This document shows positions 5,853 to 6,080 of a stretch of DNA of 6,080 nt, piece by piece. The notes beneath the pieces were generated by a model. That model was not told where the DNA came from and made no database searches. It saw only the letters and a list, made by a program, of their open reading frames with translations. Each line of letters starts with the position of its first letter. Position 1 is the first letter of the stretch. The stretch comes from Alkaliphilus sp. GTDB lineage: Bacteria > Bacillota > Clostridia > Peptostreptococcales > Thermotaleaceae. The position numbers and the translations under genes were made by a program. Location: assembly GCA_018335765.1 (NCBI GenBank), contig JAGXRU010000001.1, positions 1-6,080 on the forward strand, read 5' to 3'.

Positions 5853-6080
5853 CAAAGAATTTCTTGGTTTAGCCATTCCGTTTATGATTTCAACCATGAC
5901 CCAGCCACTGTTGGGTGCTGTGGATACAGGTGTAGCAGGAAGGCTGGAAAATGCTTCGTTTATAGCAGGTATTTCAGTAGGGAGTAATATATTTAACACC
6001 TTGTATTGGATGCTTGGATTTTTGAGGGTGTCAACGACTGCCTTTAGTGCACAAGCCATGGGAAAACACTGTGCAGAGGA
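5830..6080 (+). CDS. MATE-family efflux transporter, DinF type (3' end beyond window)
   Basis: This is the N-terminal part (83 codons) of a multidrug and toxin extrusion family exporter, an inner-membrane antiporter that uses a Na+ or H+ gradient. ATG 5830 opens a frame running to the window edge. The residues EFLGLAIPFMIS and PLLGAVDTGVAGRL (26-39) form a first transmembrane helix resembling E. coli DinF (PLLGLVDTAVIGHL). Asp32 corresponds to the TM1 acidic residue implicated in cation coupling in DinF-like proteins. A second helix covers about 52-68, followed by GFLRVSTTAFSAQAMG (65-80), also DinF-like. The start overlaps nikE by 23 bp; the only upstream purine-rich site is GAAGG (5813-5817), 12 nt away, so translation probably depends on ribosomes finishing nikE. 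The substrate is unknown. Export of a metal ligand or of excess metal chelate is a guess from position only. Confidence 0.9.
   Translation, partial: MKKSKLSSKEFLGLAIPFMISTMTQPLLGAVDTGVAGRLENASFIAGISVGSNIFNTLYWMLGFLRVSTTAFSAQAMGKHCAE

Overview
The window is a contiguous, single-strand gene cluster from an AT-rich bacterium, most likely a Firmicute of the clostridial type. That guess rests on the low GC content, strong AAGGAGG-type ribosome binding sites, a lipoprotein-anchored substrate-binding protein and tightly packed overlapping genes. No taxonomic marker is present, so genus-level placement is not possible.

Layout, all on the + strand: (1) bases 1-853, a LysR-family regulator that has lost roughly 20 N-terminal residues to the window edge; (2) bases 854-969, a 116-bp regulatory gap with a candidate extended -10 promoter, a short dyad overlapping it and wider inverted and direct repeats; (3) bases 970-5852, a complete five-gene nickel/peptide-class ABC importer, nikA (lipoprotein receptor), nikB and nikC (permeases), nikD and nikE (ATPases); (4) base 5830 to the window end, the first 83 codons of a DinF-type MATE exporter whose start lies inside the 3' end of nikE. 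Gaps between the transporter genes are 8 and 12 bp, and then the genes overlap (by 1, 20 and 23 bp), so nikABCDE and the MATE gene should form one transcript.

The nickel assignment is better supported than for most NikA/Opp-family receptors. The receptor keeps the residues remembered as lining the metal-chelate pocket of E. coli NikA (Arg97, Trp100, Arg137, Trp398, Tyr402, His416), at equivalent spacing. The receptor would capture a nickel chelate such as Ni-(L-His)2 outside the membrane, NikB/NikC would form the channel and NikD/NikE would power it. The adjacent LysR protein, rather than a NikR repressor, is the obvious candidate regulator.

The points most worth a second look are a nearly perfect 15-bp hairpin inside the nikB coding sequence, the translational coupling of a MATE exporter to a nickel importer, the Cys/His-rich effector domain of the LysR protein, and the dyad architecture of the nikA promoter region. 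I see no RNA gene, mobile element, CRISPR array or clear intrinsic terminator.
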